A stretch of DNA of 41,962 bases from Methanosarcinales archaeon (GCA_014859725.1 JACUTQ010000004.1:1-41962), one strand, 5' to 3'. Positions 8,018-17,627 are shown, counted from the stretch's first letter. Made by a program: numbers and translations. The notes: generated by a model not told the origin, from the letters alone.

Positions 8018-9949
8018 TTAAGGTACTGGTGTGGGCGTGCTCGAAATATTATCCGAAAGGTTCAGACTCAGTAAAGGCACCTGGGCTGTTTTTTTGATCC
8101 TTTCGATCAGTTTTTTCTTTTCATCTCCAACTAGACTATTATCCAGCACTTCGGTGATATTGGAAACCGGGATAATTCTGATCTTATCCTTATATTCATC
8201 CTCGATCAGCACATCGCCCATATTTGATTTCGGAATGATCACTGTCTGGATCCCTGCCTGTGCCGCAGCCTCGATCTTATAGGTCACACCACCTACAGGC
8301 AGTACATCGCCCCTCACAGATAACGAACCTGTCATAGCCACTGTCTGATCCACTGGAATATTCTCAAATGCGGATAATACGGCTGTGGCAATACTTATGG
8401 ATGCACTGTCCCCTTCCACGCCCTCATATGTACCAATGAACTGGATATGAACATCCATGGTTGTGTTATCCTTACCGCTGACCTTTTTAATAAGGGCAGA
8501 TACGTTATCCACTGCTTCCCTGGCAATCTTCTTTAGCATGCCGGTAGCAATTATCCTGCCTTCTGAACTGGACTGGGCTGGTGTAACCTCTGCCATGATC
8601 GGCAGCACGATTCCTGAATCATTGCCCATGACAGCAAGACCATTGACCCTGCCAACAGTAGCACCTGTGCGTTCGAACATCTTGTAATCTTTTCTGTGTT
8701 CAAGGTACTGGTCGGTAAGCTGCTGTTCAACTGATCTGGCAATTACTTTAGCCTTTAATACGTGCTCTGCAAGGGTCAGTTCTGCTCCCTCGGCCCTCGC
8801 GATATCGCCTGCAACTCTAATAAGACCGCCCAGGTCCCTCAATTTCAATGTAAGATGGCCTTTCCTTCCAGCCCGACGCCTGGCTTCCCTGAGAATCTCT
8901 TGAATAGCAGTCTTATCGAAATGGGGGATTTTGCCATCCTTCTTAATTTCCTGTGCAATAAAGCGCACAAGCTTTCGCCTGTGGTCTGCTGTATCAGGAA
9001 TGGTGTCACTCATGTACACTTCATAACCGTAACCTTTAATCCTGGATCGCAATGCCGGATGCATACCTTTTAGAGCGTCCAGGTTTCCTGCCGTGACCAT
9101 AATGAAATCGCATGGAACAGGATCTGTCTTTACCATAGCACCTGACGATCGTTCACTCTGCCCTGTGATTGGAAATTCCCTCTCCTGCAGCGCAGTTAGC
9201 AGATTCTGTTGTGATTCCAGGCCAAGGGTATTTATCTCGTCAATGAACAGCACACCCTTATGTGCTTTCTGTATAGCTCCACCCTCCACTCTATCGTGGG
9301 CAGGGGTCTCAAGACCACCGCTCTGGAAGGGGTCATGTCTTACATCTCCCAGCAAGGCTCCTGCATGTGCACCAGTGGCATCCACATATGGCGCAATCTC
9401 TTTACCGGCATTTGAAACTAACATTTTGGGAATATATGTCTCTTCCTTTGGCATGAACTGACGCAGGACCATAAAGATCAATACTGCAGCTATTATACCC
9501 CATATCAATGCCTGGGTTAAGAATGAGTAGATAATAATCCCGAACACGAAAATCATAATAAACATGTTGCGGGCCTGCATCCGCTTTTTTGCCTCAAGTT
9601 TGTGGGCGTCCACGATCTCTTTACCTTTGCCGGCAGGGACTACCCTGATCTTTGGCGTATTGTTTTCCTCGGGATTATAGTAAACAAGTACATCCTGGAG
9701 TTCTTCCTTAGGCAAAAGCTCTGCCATAGCTTTGGCCAGCATGGACTTACCAGTGCCAGGGGTACCCAGCATCATCACATGTCTGCGCTGAGTTGCCGCT
9801 TTTTTTACAACTTCTACAGCATGTTCCTGCCCGATAACCTGATCGATCAACTGTTCAGGTACTTCCATTTCGGTAGTGGAGGAAATATCAAGCCCGCCAA
9901 GCAGGTCTTCTATATTTTCATTATTAGTATTTTCAATGCTCTCTGTCAC
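8018..9949 (-). CDS. lonB: Archaeal membrane-bound ATP-dependent protease LonB
   Basis: The 643-residue protein shows a Walker A loop GTPGTGKS at residues 62-69, two transmembrane helices at about 129-144 and 147-163 inserted in the AAA+ domain, and a Walker B strand KGVLFIDEIN at 231-240. The C-terminal protease domain has catalytic Ser515 (EGDSAS) and Lys558 (GVTYKIE). Insertion of the membrane anchor between Walker A and B and the Ser-Lys spacing of 43 are diagnostic of archaeal LonB. It degrades unfolded and regulatory proteins at the inner face of the membrane. The start is GTG with GGGG seven bases upstream. It leads the lonB-tldD-tldE operon and diverges from hmgA across about 176 bases of AT-rich promoter DNA. 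Confidence 0.95.
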   Translation of the reverse strand: MTESIENTNNENIEDLLGGLDISSTTEMEVPEQLIDQVIGQEHAVEVVKKAATQRRHVMMLGTPGTGKSMLAKAMAELLPKEELQDVLVYYNPEENNTPKIRVVPAGKGKEIVDAHKLEAKKRMQARNMFIMIFVFGIIIYSFLTQALIWGIIAAVLIFMVLRQFMPKEETYIPKMLVSNAGKEIAPYVDATGAHAGALLGDVRHDPFQSGGLETPAHDRVEGGAIQKAHKGVLFIDEINTLGLESQQNLLTALQEREFPITGQSERSSGAMVKTDPVPCDFIMVTAGNLDALKGMHPALRSRIKGYGYEVYMSDTIPDTADHRRKLVRFIAQEIKKDGKIPHFDKTAIQEILREARRRAGRKGHLTLKLRDLGGLIRVAGDIARAEGAELTLAEHVLKAKVIARSVEQQLTDQYLEHRKDYKMFERTGATVGRVNGLAVMGNDSGIVLPIMAEVTPAQSSSEGRIIATGMLKKIAREAVDNVSALIKKVSGKDNTTMDVHIQFIGTYEGVEGDSASISIATAVLSAFENIPVDQTVAMTGSLSVRGDVLPVGGVTYKIEAAAQAGIQTVIIPKSNMGDVLIEDEYKDKIRIIPVSNITEVLDNSLVGDEKKKLIERIKKTAQVPLLSLNLSDNISSTPTPVP

Positions 9950-10125
9950 AATATTCCCCTTATTATATAATTCAAAATATATAAATTTAATAACCTATTA
10001 ATATTATATATAGTTATCAGTTTATATGCTTATAAACTTATTTTGCCAGGAGTGCTATTTTCATTATTTTTTTACTCTATCCTTTTTCGCCAGAGTTAAA
10101 TATGTTACTGTAGAAAAATCCATCT

Positions 10126-11367
10126 ATGAACAGGGATTCGGGAATTACTAAAGAAGAAATTGTACAAAAAGTGATAAATGGTGAGATTAAATTCCACGAA
10201 ATTGACAAGTATATGAACATTAAAGACGCCGTAACATTACGAAAGACTGCTTTGGCAACTTTAACAGGAACGGAACTGGATAATATTGGTAAATTTTCTA
10301 TTGATGAGACAGAAGTATCAGGACATAATATTGAAAATATGGTTGGAGCGATCCAGATCCCTGTGGGTGTTGCAGGACCTGTTACCATCAATGGAGAATA
10401 TGCCATGGGAGATTTCTATCTACCCCTGGCCACAACAGAAGGTGCCCTTGTGGCCAGTTCTAACCGTGGTTGTTCGGTAATATCGGCCTCTGGGGGGGCA
10501 AGTGTAAGAATATTCCAGGATGTGATGACCCGTGCACCAGTATTCAAGGCCAGGGATGTGGTACAGGCCAGAGAATTTGTGGACTGGGTCAATGATCCCA
10601 GGCAATTTGAAGCCATGAAAGCCAGGGCTTCTGAAACTACCAGGTTCGGGGAACTGCTGAATATTGCGCCCTTTGTGGTGGGAAACAACATATATCTCAG
10701 GTTTGGTTTCGATACCAAGGACGCTATGGGTATGAATATGGTAACAATTGCATCCCAGGCCATTTCCAGTTTTATCACAGACCAATTTGATGTTGAACTT
10801 ATCTCCCTTTCAGGTAATATGTGCACTGATAAAAAACCCTCTGCCATTAACAATATTCTTGGCAGGGGGAAAACTGTAGTGTCCGAAGTGGTCATATCCA
10901 GAAACCTGGTAAGTACCAAACTCAAAACCACTCCTGATTCAATGGCAGAGGTCAATTACAAAAAGAACCTGTTAGGCTCAGCAAGGGCAGGGAGTACAGG
11001 TTTTAATGCTCACGTGGCAAATATTGTGGCAGCTATGTATCTAGCATGCGGTCAGGATGCAGCCCATGTGGTAGAGGCCAGCAGTGCCATAACCACCATG
11101 GAATTAACAAAGGAAGGGGACCTTCACTGTTGTGTCACTCTGCCCGCAATTCAGGTAGGAACCGTAGGAGGAGGCACAGGTATAGCTACCCAGCGTGAAT
11201 GTCTTGAAATATTAGGGGTAGCCGGAGCAGGAGATCCGCCGGGGACCAATGCTAAGAAATTAGCCGAGATTATTGGAGCGGCTGTGCTGGCAGGCGAAAT
11301 ATCATTAATCGGGGCCCAGGCAGCCGGACATCTGGCACGGGCACATCAACAACTGGGAAGGAAATGA
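10126..11367 (+). CDS. hmgA: Class I 3-hydroxy-3-methylglutaryl-CoA reductase
   Basis: The 413-residue protein has the full class I signature: ENMVGAIQIPVGVAGP, the catalytic Glu in TTEGALVAS, DAMGMNMVT, the catalytic Lys in GNMCTDKKPSAIN, the catalytic Asp in CGQDAAH, GTVGGGTG and the C-terminal catalytic His in GHLARAHQQLGR. The enzyme makes mevalonate with NAD(P)H for archaeal isoprenoid lipid synthesis. It lacks the eukaryotic membrane domain, as usual in archaea. No Shine-Dalgarno precedes the ATG. A TATA-like TTAAATAT lies about 30 bases upstream (near 10095), so the mRNA is probably nearly leaderless. It overlaps the next gene by 4 bases. Confidence 0.95.
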   Translation: MNRDSGITKEEIVQKVINGEIKFHEIDKYMNIKDAVTLRKTALATLTGTELDNIGKFSIDETEVSGHNIENMVGAIQIPVGVAGPVTINGEYAMGDFYLPLATTEGALVASSNRGCSVISASGGASVRIFQDVMTRAPVFKARDVVQAREFVDWVNDPRQFEAMKARASETTRFGELLNIAPFVVGNNIYLRFGFDTKDAMGMNMVTIASQAISSFITDQFDVELISLSGNMCTDKKPSAINNILGRGKTVVSEVVISRNLVSTKLKTTPDSMAEVNYKKNLLGSARAGSTGFNAHVANIVAAMYLACGQDAAHVVEASSAITTMELTKEGDLHCCVTLPAIQVGTVGGGTGIATQRECLEILGVAGAGDPPGTNAKKLAEIIGAAVLAGEISLIGAQAAGHLARAHQQLGRK

Positions 11368-12086
11368 GGAATAAAAGGATGGAAATGATTTTTTCAAAGT
11401 TTCAGATCGCTGATATAATTATTCGATCAAATAATATTAGCAGTTTCAGGTTTAAAAGACCACATGATTTTCAATACCTTCCAGGCCAATATATCATTGT
11501 TCAACTGGACCTTAACCACCAGATAGTCCGGAAAGCATTCTCTTTATCCAGCAGTCCTACTGAACAGGAATTTATTGAATTTACCAAGAAATTCACCGGA
11601 CACGAATTTTCAGAGGGGTTGAAAGCTCTGCAAGTGGGAGATTCTCTGAACCTGGAGGGGCCTTTCGGGTCTTTTACGCTAAAAGAAGATGAGAATAAGA
11701 TTGTCATGTTAGCTGGCGGGATTGGAGTAACCCCTTTTAGAAGCATGATTCGATATTCTATGGATAAAGGCATTGACAATGATATTGTAATGATATGCAG
11801 TAACAGGACAGAAGATGATATCATTTTCAAGGATGACTTCCAGGAAATGATTAAACAACACCCCAATTTTTCCATTGTCCTTACATGTACCAGGCCAACT
11901 AATAATTGGACAGGTATTTGCGGTAGGATCGATCGAAACATGATTGAAAGAGAAGTCCCTGATTTTCACGAAAGGTTGTTCTATATCTGCGGCCCGCCTG
12001 TTATGGTTAAAAGTATGAGAGAATTATTGAGATCAATGAAAATTCCTGATAATATGATATTATTTGAGGATTTTTTCGGATATTGA
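11364..12086 (+). CDS. Ferredoxin-NAD(P)+ reductase-type flavoprotein oxidoreductase
   Basis: The 240-residue protein has the two-domain ferredoxin reductase fold. The FAD domain shows PGQYIIVQ and RKAFSLSSSP (the usual RxYS is RKAFS here). The NAD(P) domain shows LAGGIGVTPFRSM and FYICGPPVMV. It ends in the typical EDFFGY. No [2Fe-2S] or b-type haem segment is fused, so it needs a separate electron acceptor. It is coupled to hmgA by an ATGA overlap and precedes a periplasmic-type molybdopterin lipoprotein. It could supply electrons to HMG-CoA reductase-linked steps or to the Mo protein through an intermediate, but neither link is shown. Starts at 11379 or 11385 are also possible. Confidence 0.8.
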   Translation: MRNKRMEMIFSKFQIADIIIRSNNISSFRFKRPHDFQYLPGQYIIVQLDLNHQIVRKAFSLSSSPTEQEFIEFTKKFTGHEFSEGLKALQVGDSLNLEGPFGSFTLKEDENKIVMLAGGIGVTPFRSMIRYSMDKGIDNDIVMICSNRTEDDIIFKDDFQEMIKQHPNFSIVLTCTRPTNNWTGICGRIDRNMIEREVPDFHERLFYICGPPVMVKSMRELLRSMKIPDNMILFEDFFGY

Positions 12087-12188
12087 TTTATTTTTGATAG
12101 AAAAGGTAAATTTTCGAGAGAAAAGATAATCCCCTTTGGAGTATGATAATTATTCAGGTAATAATTATTCATGGGAGAAGGGATCTCA

Positions 12189-12938
12189 ATGAAAGATAGC
12201 TATTTGATTTTGGTATGTATCATTACCACTGCAATCGTTTCCGGGTGTGTGTCAAATCTTGATGAGAGAGGTGATACCGTAGTTCCCGAATCTTCATCAA
12301 CTATGACTTTAGCAGAAAATGGGAGTGAAAACAAGATTGATATTCCCTGGGTAGAATTGCCTGATGATTTTAGAAAAGAGACAGAAAGCACGGAGTACCA
12401 GAATATAGAACTCACTCCCATTTTCAGGCAGGGCAACAATGCTATAAAAGGGACCCAACATATTGATGTGGAAACATACAAATTACAGATTGATGGACTG
12501 GTGGATAGACCAGTTTATTTTACCTACAATCAATTAATTGCATATCCTCCAACTTCAAAAGTGGTTTCACTGAATTGCGTGGAAGGGTGGAGTTTTACTG
12601 CAAAATGGACAGGAGTCCCATTAGAGACCTTACTGAATGTAACCGGGATCAAGGATAATGCTACTGAGGTAATTTTCTATTCCTCAGATGGTTATTCCAC
12701 ATCCCACAGCCTGACTTACCTTCCGGATAACAATATTATCTTAGCGTATAAGCTAAACGATGTGACCCTGCCTGATGAAAGGGGATTTCCTCTTCAATTG
12801 ATGGCTGAGGATAAATTCGGATATAAATGGGCCAAATGGATCATACGAATCGAACTGACAGATAAACCCTATGAAGGATACTGGGAGAGCAGAGGATATA
12901 GTAATAATGCTGAAGTTGGCGGGCCCGCTTTTGAATGA
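12189..12938 (+). CDS. Sulfite oxidase/MsrP (YedY)-like molybdopterin oxidoreductase lipoprotein
   Basis: The precursor starts MKDSYLILVCIITTAIVSGC: a signal peptide with lipobox IVSGC, so the mature protein is probably lipid-anchored outside the cell. The body matches the oxidoreductase molybdopterin-binding domain: TYKLQIDGLVDRPVYFTYNQ, the Mo-ligand cysteine in SLNCVEGWSFTAKWTGVPL, GYSTSHSLTYL, and FPLQLMAEDKFGYKWAKW. Family members reduce oxidised methionine or oxidise sulfite. It lacks the Mo-co dimerisation domain of true sulfite oxidases, so it is closer to MsrP. A longer start at 12171 adds six residues before the signal peptide and is less likely because GGGAGAAGG lies just before 12189. 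Confidence 0.8.
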   Translation: MKDSYLILVCIITTAIVSGCVSNLDERGDTVVPESSSTMTLAENGSENKIDIPWVELPDDFRKETESTEYQNIELTPIFRQGNNAIKGTQHIDVETYKLQIDGLVDRPVYFTYNQLIAYPPTSKVVSLNCVEGWSFTAKWTGVPLETLLNVTGIKDNATEVIFYSSDGYSTSHSLTYLPDNNIILAYKLNDVTLPDERGFPLQLMAEDKFGYKWAKWIIRIELTDKPYEGYWESRGYSNNAEVGGPAFE

Positions 12939-12963
12939 TGAGTAGACTTTTTAAAATAACTTA

Positions 12964-13872
12964 TTATATTTTTTGTATCTTTTCATTCTTCGATAACAGT
13001 GCCACACGGCTGAGTTCCACATCATCGAGAAGTTTGTAGTCCAGTTCCAGGGCCAGTTCGTTTGAGAACTGCAATATTTCCTGGTGTAGGGGCATAGCAC
13101 TTCGATCCAGGCGTTTACGGGAATATCCAAGATGCATATAAGATTTGATTTCCACAAAGTCAGGATTTGCTAACTCTATCAAACGCGCATAACCTGTCGT
13201 GTTAACAAAATTCTTACCTTTTGCCAGTGTTATTCTTATGGCAGTCCTGGCAGGATGATCGTGCAGGACTGCCAATGAATGCAATATCTTCTCCCACTGT
13301 TTTGCGTGGTTGGGATTGCAGCACTTCATATAGGTCTCTCTATCGGGAGCGTCCAGGCTCATATAAAGCTGGGTGGGCTTGATGTTTTCAATCACTTCAG
13401 GATTGGTACCGTTGGTGACCACAAAAGTAGTAAGTCCATGGTCCCTGAATTCATCAACAAGGTCAGGAAGATAAGGATATAATGTGGGTTCTCCTGCAAG
13501 GGATATGGCAGCATGTTTGGGTGCGAGCGATTCCTTCCATTTTTCAGGATCTGCCTTGTCCAATCCTCCATAACCTGACATCAGTCTTCGCTGTGCATGG
13601 ATGCAACCTTCCACAATTTCCTCAGGATTATCCCATACCCTGGGAACTTCCACAGGATGTTCCACGGGCCTCCAACAGTGTAGACAGGCCTGGTTGCATC
13701 CAAGAAATGGGGTCATCTGGATACAGCGGTGGGAATCGATACCATAAAATTTGGATTTATAGCAGCTGCCCTGCAGTTTTATGGATCTGCCTGACCAGAG
13801 GCAGGGCTTGACAGCGCTGTGACTGCCCACAATATGATACCCTTGTTTTTTGAATATATCAAAAGAGTTCAT
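12964..13872 (-). CDS. taw1: 4-demethylwyosine synthase (TYW1/Taw1), radical SAM
   Basis: From Met 13872 the product is about 302 residues. The radical SAM cluster motif CNQACLHCW (CxxxCxxC) follows HRCIQMTPFLG, and the family blocks KHAAISLAGEPTLYP, TTFVVTNGTNP and LYMSLDAPDRETY are present. Taw1 condenses pyruvate with N1-methylguanosine at position 37 of tRNA-Phe to make the tricyclic wyosine base, an archaeal and eukaryal pathway. Archaeal enzymes lack the eukaryotic flavodoxin domain, as here. The start at MNSFDIFKKQGY is chosen because AGGAC precedes it and because it follows the stop of the PolD gene by 13 bases, suggesting co-transcription. Confidence 0.9.
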   Translation of the reverse strand: MNSFDIFKKQGYHIVGSHSAVKPCLWSGRSIKLQGSCYKSKFYGIDSHRCIQMTPFLGCNQACLHCWRPVEHPVEVPRVWDNPEEIVEGCIHAQRRLMSGYGGLDKADPEKWKESLAPKHAAISLAGEPTLYPYLPDLVDEFRDHGLTTFVVTNGTNPEVIENIKPTQLYMSLDAPDRETYMKCCNPNHAKQWEKILHSLAVLHDHPARTAIRITLAKGKNFVNTTGYARLIELANPDFVEIKSYMHLGYSRKRLDRSAMPLHQEILQFSNELALELDYKLLDDVELSRVALLSKNEKIQKI

Positions 13873-13885
13873 TTGTCCTAAAGAT

Positions 13886-15385
13886 TCACTGAAATGAGAT
13901 AATATTTGTGTCCATAGTTGCAAGATCAACAATTGTGGCTTTGGCCGGGTCAGGCTGCAGGTTCATACGCCGCTGGAATTCTGTCTGGGACTGCCAGGTG
14001 CCGCTATTAACCAGTGTAACTCCCCGATAGGTGTTACAGCCTACTGTATGAACATGACCGCAGTGTAGAATATCAGGAGGTTTATCAATGACCAGATGGT
14101 CGTGTTTTTCTGGTGCAATAGATACCCGGCTGCCGTACATAGGTGAAAGATGACGTCTCCGCAACATCTCTATCATGGGTTTTGTAGGATCATCATATTT
14201 CATACCAGGTATGTTTGCCACAATATCATCCATGCTGCGGCCGTGATAGATCAGAATGCGGACCCCCTCAATTGAGATTACTGCCGGGTTACCCACAAAT
14301 ACCACATCTCTTTTGAACATCTTTTGTATCTTATCGTCGAAAGTGGGCTGTGGTTCGGCCTGGCGCACTGCGTCATGGTTGCCAGGAGATATTATAACTT
14401 TGATATTTTTTGGGATCAGGCTAATATATCCAGCAGCTGCCCTGTATTGTTCGTACACGTCACTTATAAGGAGTTCCTTTTCCTGGTCCGGGTATTTTCC
14501 AATACCGTCCACTAGATCTCCAGCAACTACCAGGTATTTGATATCTGTTATGTAACCATTATTTCCCACAGGGAATTTCAACCATTCAATAAAATCCAGC
14601 CATTTATCTTCCAGAAATGTGTTACTGCCCACATGCACATCAGAGATTAGCACAGCTTTGCCATTGCTGTTCTTCTCTCCCAGTACTTTATCTGTCCTCA
14701 TTGGAAGGTCAGGCCACATGATATTATTTACAAACAGCATGTCTCCATCATCGCTCAATGTACCTGTAACCCCTATCACTTCGTCCAGCATCACTTTCAT
14801 GGCATCATCAAAGAGGTTCTTGTTCTTTTTCAATACTATTGTTCTAAGCGATCCGCTGGTGTCTTCAATCTCAATAAATCTGTGACCGTTCTTAGAGGTA
14901 CGCAGATCAGATACCATTCCGATAACAGATACTTCCTCTCGACCTTCTACCAGGCCGGTTTTTCGTTTATTCAGGCTTTCTATGGGCCTGAAACCTACTC
15001 CGCGACCTCGCAACAGTTCGCTCAACCTGGAAAAACGGTCTCTGAAATAGTCCACAAATTCTTCATATTCACCGACACAGGTGGATTGGTCAGTAATATC
15101 AGAAAGAATGTCCATTTCACCGATCCACTCATCCTCATAATCGGGATCTTTATGAAATTGATTGATTTCAGATTCCGAAGGAGCCACACATTTATCTGTA
15201 AATCTTGAACCAATATGTTCCGGACCAACAACCAGTGTGGACTCATCCAATGATTCCAGGATCTTGTTGATAATAAGAGAATCGGGATCGTGCTCCATAA
15301 TTAACGATACAGCATCTGGATGAATCTGGTAACCGGCTTCTGCAAACTGTTCTACAATAAATGAAGTGTGATTTATTCTATCCAT
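13886..15385 (-). CDS. polB: DNA polymerase D small subunit DP1 (3'-5' exonuclease)
   Basis: About 499 residues from Met 15385. The N-terminal helical and OB-fold regions (VSVIGMVSDLRTSKNGHRFIEIED) precede a calcineurin-like phosphoesterase domain with the metal ligands in LISDVHVGS, VVAGDLVDG, ISPGNHD, YHGRSMDD and HCGHVHTVG, ending in LVNSGTWQSQTEFQRRMN. DP1 supplies the proofreading nuclease of the archaeal replicative polymerase D; the large subunit DP2 is not in this window. The annotated frame could begin at 15433 but MDRINHTSFIVEQF is the family-like start. Cdc6 and the origin lie within 2.5 kb, forming a replication neighbourhood. Confidence 0.93.
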   Translation of the reverse strand: MDRINHTSFIVEQFAEAGYQIHPDAVSLIMEHDPDSLIINKILESLDESTLVVGPEHIGSRFTDKCVAPSESEINQFHKDPDYEDEWIGEMDILSDITDQSTCVGEYEEFVDYFRDRFSRLSELLRGRGVGFRPIESLNKRKTGLVEGREEVSVIGMVSDLRTSKNGHRFIEIEDTSGSLRTIVLKKNKNLFDDAMKVMLDEVIGVTGTLSDDGDMLFVNNIMWPDLPMRTDKVLGEKNSNGKAVLISDVHVGSNTFLEDKWLDFIEWLKFPVGNNGYITDIKYLVVAGDLVDGIGKYPDQEKELLISDVYEQYRAAAGYISLIPKNIKVIISPGNHDAVRQAEPQPTFDDKIQKMFKRDVVFVGNPAVISIEGVRILIYHGRSMDDIVANIPGMKYDDPTKPMIEMLRRRHLSPMYGSRVSIAPEKHDHLVIDKPPDILHCGHVHTVGCNTYRGVTLVNSGTWQSQTEFQRRMNLQPDPAKATIVDLATMDTNIISFQ

Positions 15386-15435
15386 AAAATTCGCACAAAC
15401 TATTATCCCCTTACACGCAATAAATATTCGCACAT

Positions 15436-16035
15436 ATGGAACTTAAAGATAATGAAACGTTTTCCAAATTAAAACATTTATATAGAAGGTTCAAGACAAG
15501 TGAGAATTTTTTTGTTGAACTGACCCGGGATATGCTGTTCGTAGCAGCGGTCATATTAGCAGTAATGGTAGTTTCATATCTTACTCTTGGTGTTTTTGGA
15601 GTCCCTGCCGTTAGTGTTATATCTGGAAGTATGGACCCACATATGAAAAAAGGTGATCTGGTAATCTATCAAAATCCAGACAGGACTAATATAATAACTT
15701 ATCAGGATGGTGCTACCAGTGAGTACAAATCCTTTAGAAATTACGGAGACGTAATCCTGTACAATAAGAACGGTGATACCACTCAGATTCCCATCATCCA
15801 CAGGGCTATGTACTGGGTGGAGGTCGGAGAGCCTATGTGGAATGGAGGACCTGCAGCTCCTTATTCAGGCTATATAACAAAAGGGGATAATAACACAGTT
15901 AATGACCAGGCAATTCCAATAAGTGAGGGGCGTCCGATCAAAGAAGAATGGGTCATGGGTGTATCACGATGGAGAATACCATGGTTTGGATATCCTATAA
16001 TGATAAAAGAAGAGATTATCAAATTGATACGATAA
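15436..16035 (+). CDS. Signal peptidase I, archaeal/ER type
   Basis: The 199-residue protein has an N-terminal transmembrane segment (LFVAAVILAVMVVSYLTLGVF). The catalytic Ser is in VISGSMDPHMKKGDLV, the His box is IPIIHRAMY (His in place of the bacterial Lys), and the Asp box is YITKGDNNTVNDQ. This Ser-His-Asp arrangement is that of archaeal and ER Sec11 peptidases, which cleave signal peptides outside the membrane. It diverges from the PolD gene across about 50 bases, which must hold both promoters. Converges with cdc6, whose stop is 8 bases away. Confidence 0.9.
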   Translation: MELKDNETFSKLKHLYRRFKTSENFFVELTRDMLFVAAVILAVMVVSYLTLGVFGVPAVSVISGSMDPHMKKGDLVIYQNPDRTNIITYQDGATSEYKSFRNYGDVILYNKNGDTTQIPIIHRAMYWVEVGEPMWNGGPAAPYSGYITKGDNNTVNDQAIPISEGRPIKEEWVMGVSRWRIPWFGYPIMIKEEIIKLIR

Positions 16036-16043
16036 TATATTCC

Positions 16044-17306
16044 TCAGAACGTATTGACTAATAAGGACTGTGCACCAAAAGAGAGTTTGAAATCCTCAAG
16101 TGGTTTTATTCTATAATCTTCAAGTAAAACATACCTGGTATTATTAGGAAGGACGCTTAAAGAAATCTCCTTGGTGCGGCCGTATCGACCCTTGCTTACA
16201 ACAATGGCGTTGATTATACCCAGCATATCAAGTTCTGATATGAGATCTGTCACTCTGCGCTGGGTAAGGATATCTGCTCCAATTTCCTTACACATTTCCT
16301 TATAGATATTAAATACTTCACCGGTAGAGATATTATTATCCCGTTCTTTACTTAGCAATACCACACTTAACAGCACCAGTTTGGATTGAGTTGGAAGGGT
16401 TCGGACCACTTCGACAACCCTGTCAGACTCAATCTTTTCCTGAGCTTCTCTTACGTGTTTCTCCTCGACAACCGGAGACAAGGATCTCTCAGCTATCTCT
16501 CCTGATACTCTTAAGAAATCCAGGGCGCGTCTTGCATCTCCATGTTCCTGGGCTGCAAAAGCTGAACAAAGTCCGATTACAGATTGATCAAGGACATTTT
16601 CCTTAAACGCCATTTCAGCTCTTTTTTCTAAAATATCATAGATCTGTTCAGCATCATAAGGAGGAAAAATAACTTCTTCTTCCCCTAAAGAACTTTTTAC
16701 CCTTGGGTCCAAAAATTCAGTGAATTTCAGGTCATTGGATATTCCAATAATGCTTACCCTTGCATTTTTCAGATCCGCATTGATCCTGGAGAGATTATAC
16801 AATACATCATCTCCTTTTCTTACCAATTTGTCTATTTCATCCATAACTACGATGACTACCCTTTTTTCTGAATCAAGAGATTTTTTAAATTCTTCATATA
16901 CCTGGTCAGTGGGCCAGCCTGTCATAGGAACTTCTTTGCCAAGGTGTCTTGCAAGGGTTGCCAACAATCGATATTGAGTGTCTACTACTTCGCAGTTCAA
17001 ATAGAATAAAAAGCAGGGCATTTCATTATTCTCGCCTGTCTTTTCCAGTTCCTTACCCACGTATTTAACTACAGCAGTTTTTCCTGTTCCTGTTTTTCCA
17101 TAAATCAAGATATTAGAAGGTGTGTCTCCTCTAAGGGCTGCCACTAATATACTGGCAAGGGTCTTTATCTGATGATCTCTGTGAGGTAACTGACTTGGAG
17201 TATATGTAGGCCTGAGAACCTCTTTGTTCTTGAAAATTACTACATTATTTAGATAATCTTCGAATAAAGATTTTTTATCAGTTTTTTCTGTTTCTTTTTC
17301 TAACAT
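16044..17306 (-). CDS. cdc6: Orc1/Cdc6 replication initiator
   Basis: About 420 residues. Walker A is YGKTGTGKTA (near residues 70-78), Walker B is VVIVVMDEIDKLV, sensor 1 is IGISNDLKF, and the ORC-specific RVKSSLGEEEVIFPPYDAEQ is present. The C-terminal winged helix (residues about 315-400) includes DILTQRRVTDLISELDMLGII. Such proteins bind ORB repeats and load MCM. The gene lies directly beside an ORB-containing origin, the classic archaeal arrangement, suggesting autoregulated expression. ATG 17306 (GGGTG just upstream) is preferred to a GTG two codons earlier. Confidence 0.95.
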   Translation of the reverse strand: MLEKETEKTDKKSLFEDYLNNVVIFKNKEVLRPTYTPSQLPHRDHQIKTLASILVAALRGDTPSNILIYGKTGTGKTAVVKYVGKELEKTGENNEMPCFLFYLNCEVVDTQYRLLATLARHLGKEVPMTGWPTDQVYEEFKKSLDSEKRVVIVVMDEIDKLVRKGDDVLYNLSRINADLKNARVSIIGISNDLKFTEFLDPRVKSSLGEEEVIFPPYDAEQIYDILEKRAEMAFKENVLDQSVIGLCSAFAAQEHGDARRALDFLRVSGEIAERSLSPVVEEKHVREAQEKIESDRVVEVVRTLPTQSKLVLLSVVLLSKERDNNISTGEVFNIYKEMCKEIGADILTQRRVTDLISELDMLGIINAIVVSKGRYGRTKEISLSVLPNNTRYVLLEDYRIKPLEDFKLSFGAQSLLVNTF

Positions 17307-17433
17307 TAGCACACCCGTTATTATTAAAAAATTGCTGAAAATTATTGACCTTCCTCATAAATCATCACCCTGATATTTGAGTTAGAATCCTAATAGCTCC
17401 ATTGGAAGTATACCTTTTAAACGTTCTGGTCAC

Positions 17434-17455
17434 CACCCCCCAATTTCCTGTAGAA
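17434..17455 (-). repeat. ORB element 1 (degenerate)
   Basis: Reading on the minus strand the site is TTCTACAGGAAATTGGGGGG followed by TG. It keeps the GGAAA half and the G-string of the archaeal origin recognition box, with a changed left half (TTCTACAGG instead of TTCCAGTGG). Confidence 0.75.
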
Positions 17456-17563
17456 CTCTATATAAGATAGGTAGAAAAACAAACAGTATTCGAAATGATA
17501 TTCATTTTTTTTTTGATTGTATTTTTCTAAATGTTAATTTATTATCATGATGATTTCTTTCAT

Positions 17564-17587
17564 CACCCCCCCATTTCCACTGGAAAA
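17564..17587 (-). repeat. ORB element 2 (near-consensus)
   Basis: Minus-strand reading TTTTCCAGTGGAAATGGGGG continues with GGTG. It has the full dyad TTCCAGTGGAA plus the adjacent G-string, matching the archaeal ORB consensus closely. It is the strongest initiator site in the region. Confidence 0.9.
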
Positions 17588-17610
17588 TATAAATAGGACA
17601 GGGACCGTAT

Positions 17611-17627
17611 GATTTCCACTGGAGATT
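17611..17627. repeat. Mini-ORB
   Basis: GATTTCCACTGGAGATT contains the ORB dyad core (TTCCACTGGA) but no G-string, as in mini-ORBs. It sits 24 bases from ORB 2 at the edge of the AT-rich core. Confidence 0.7.
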
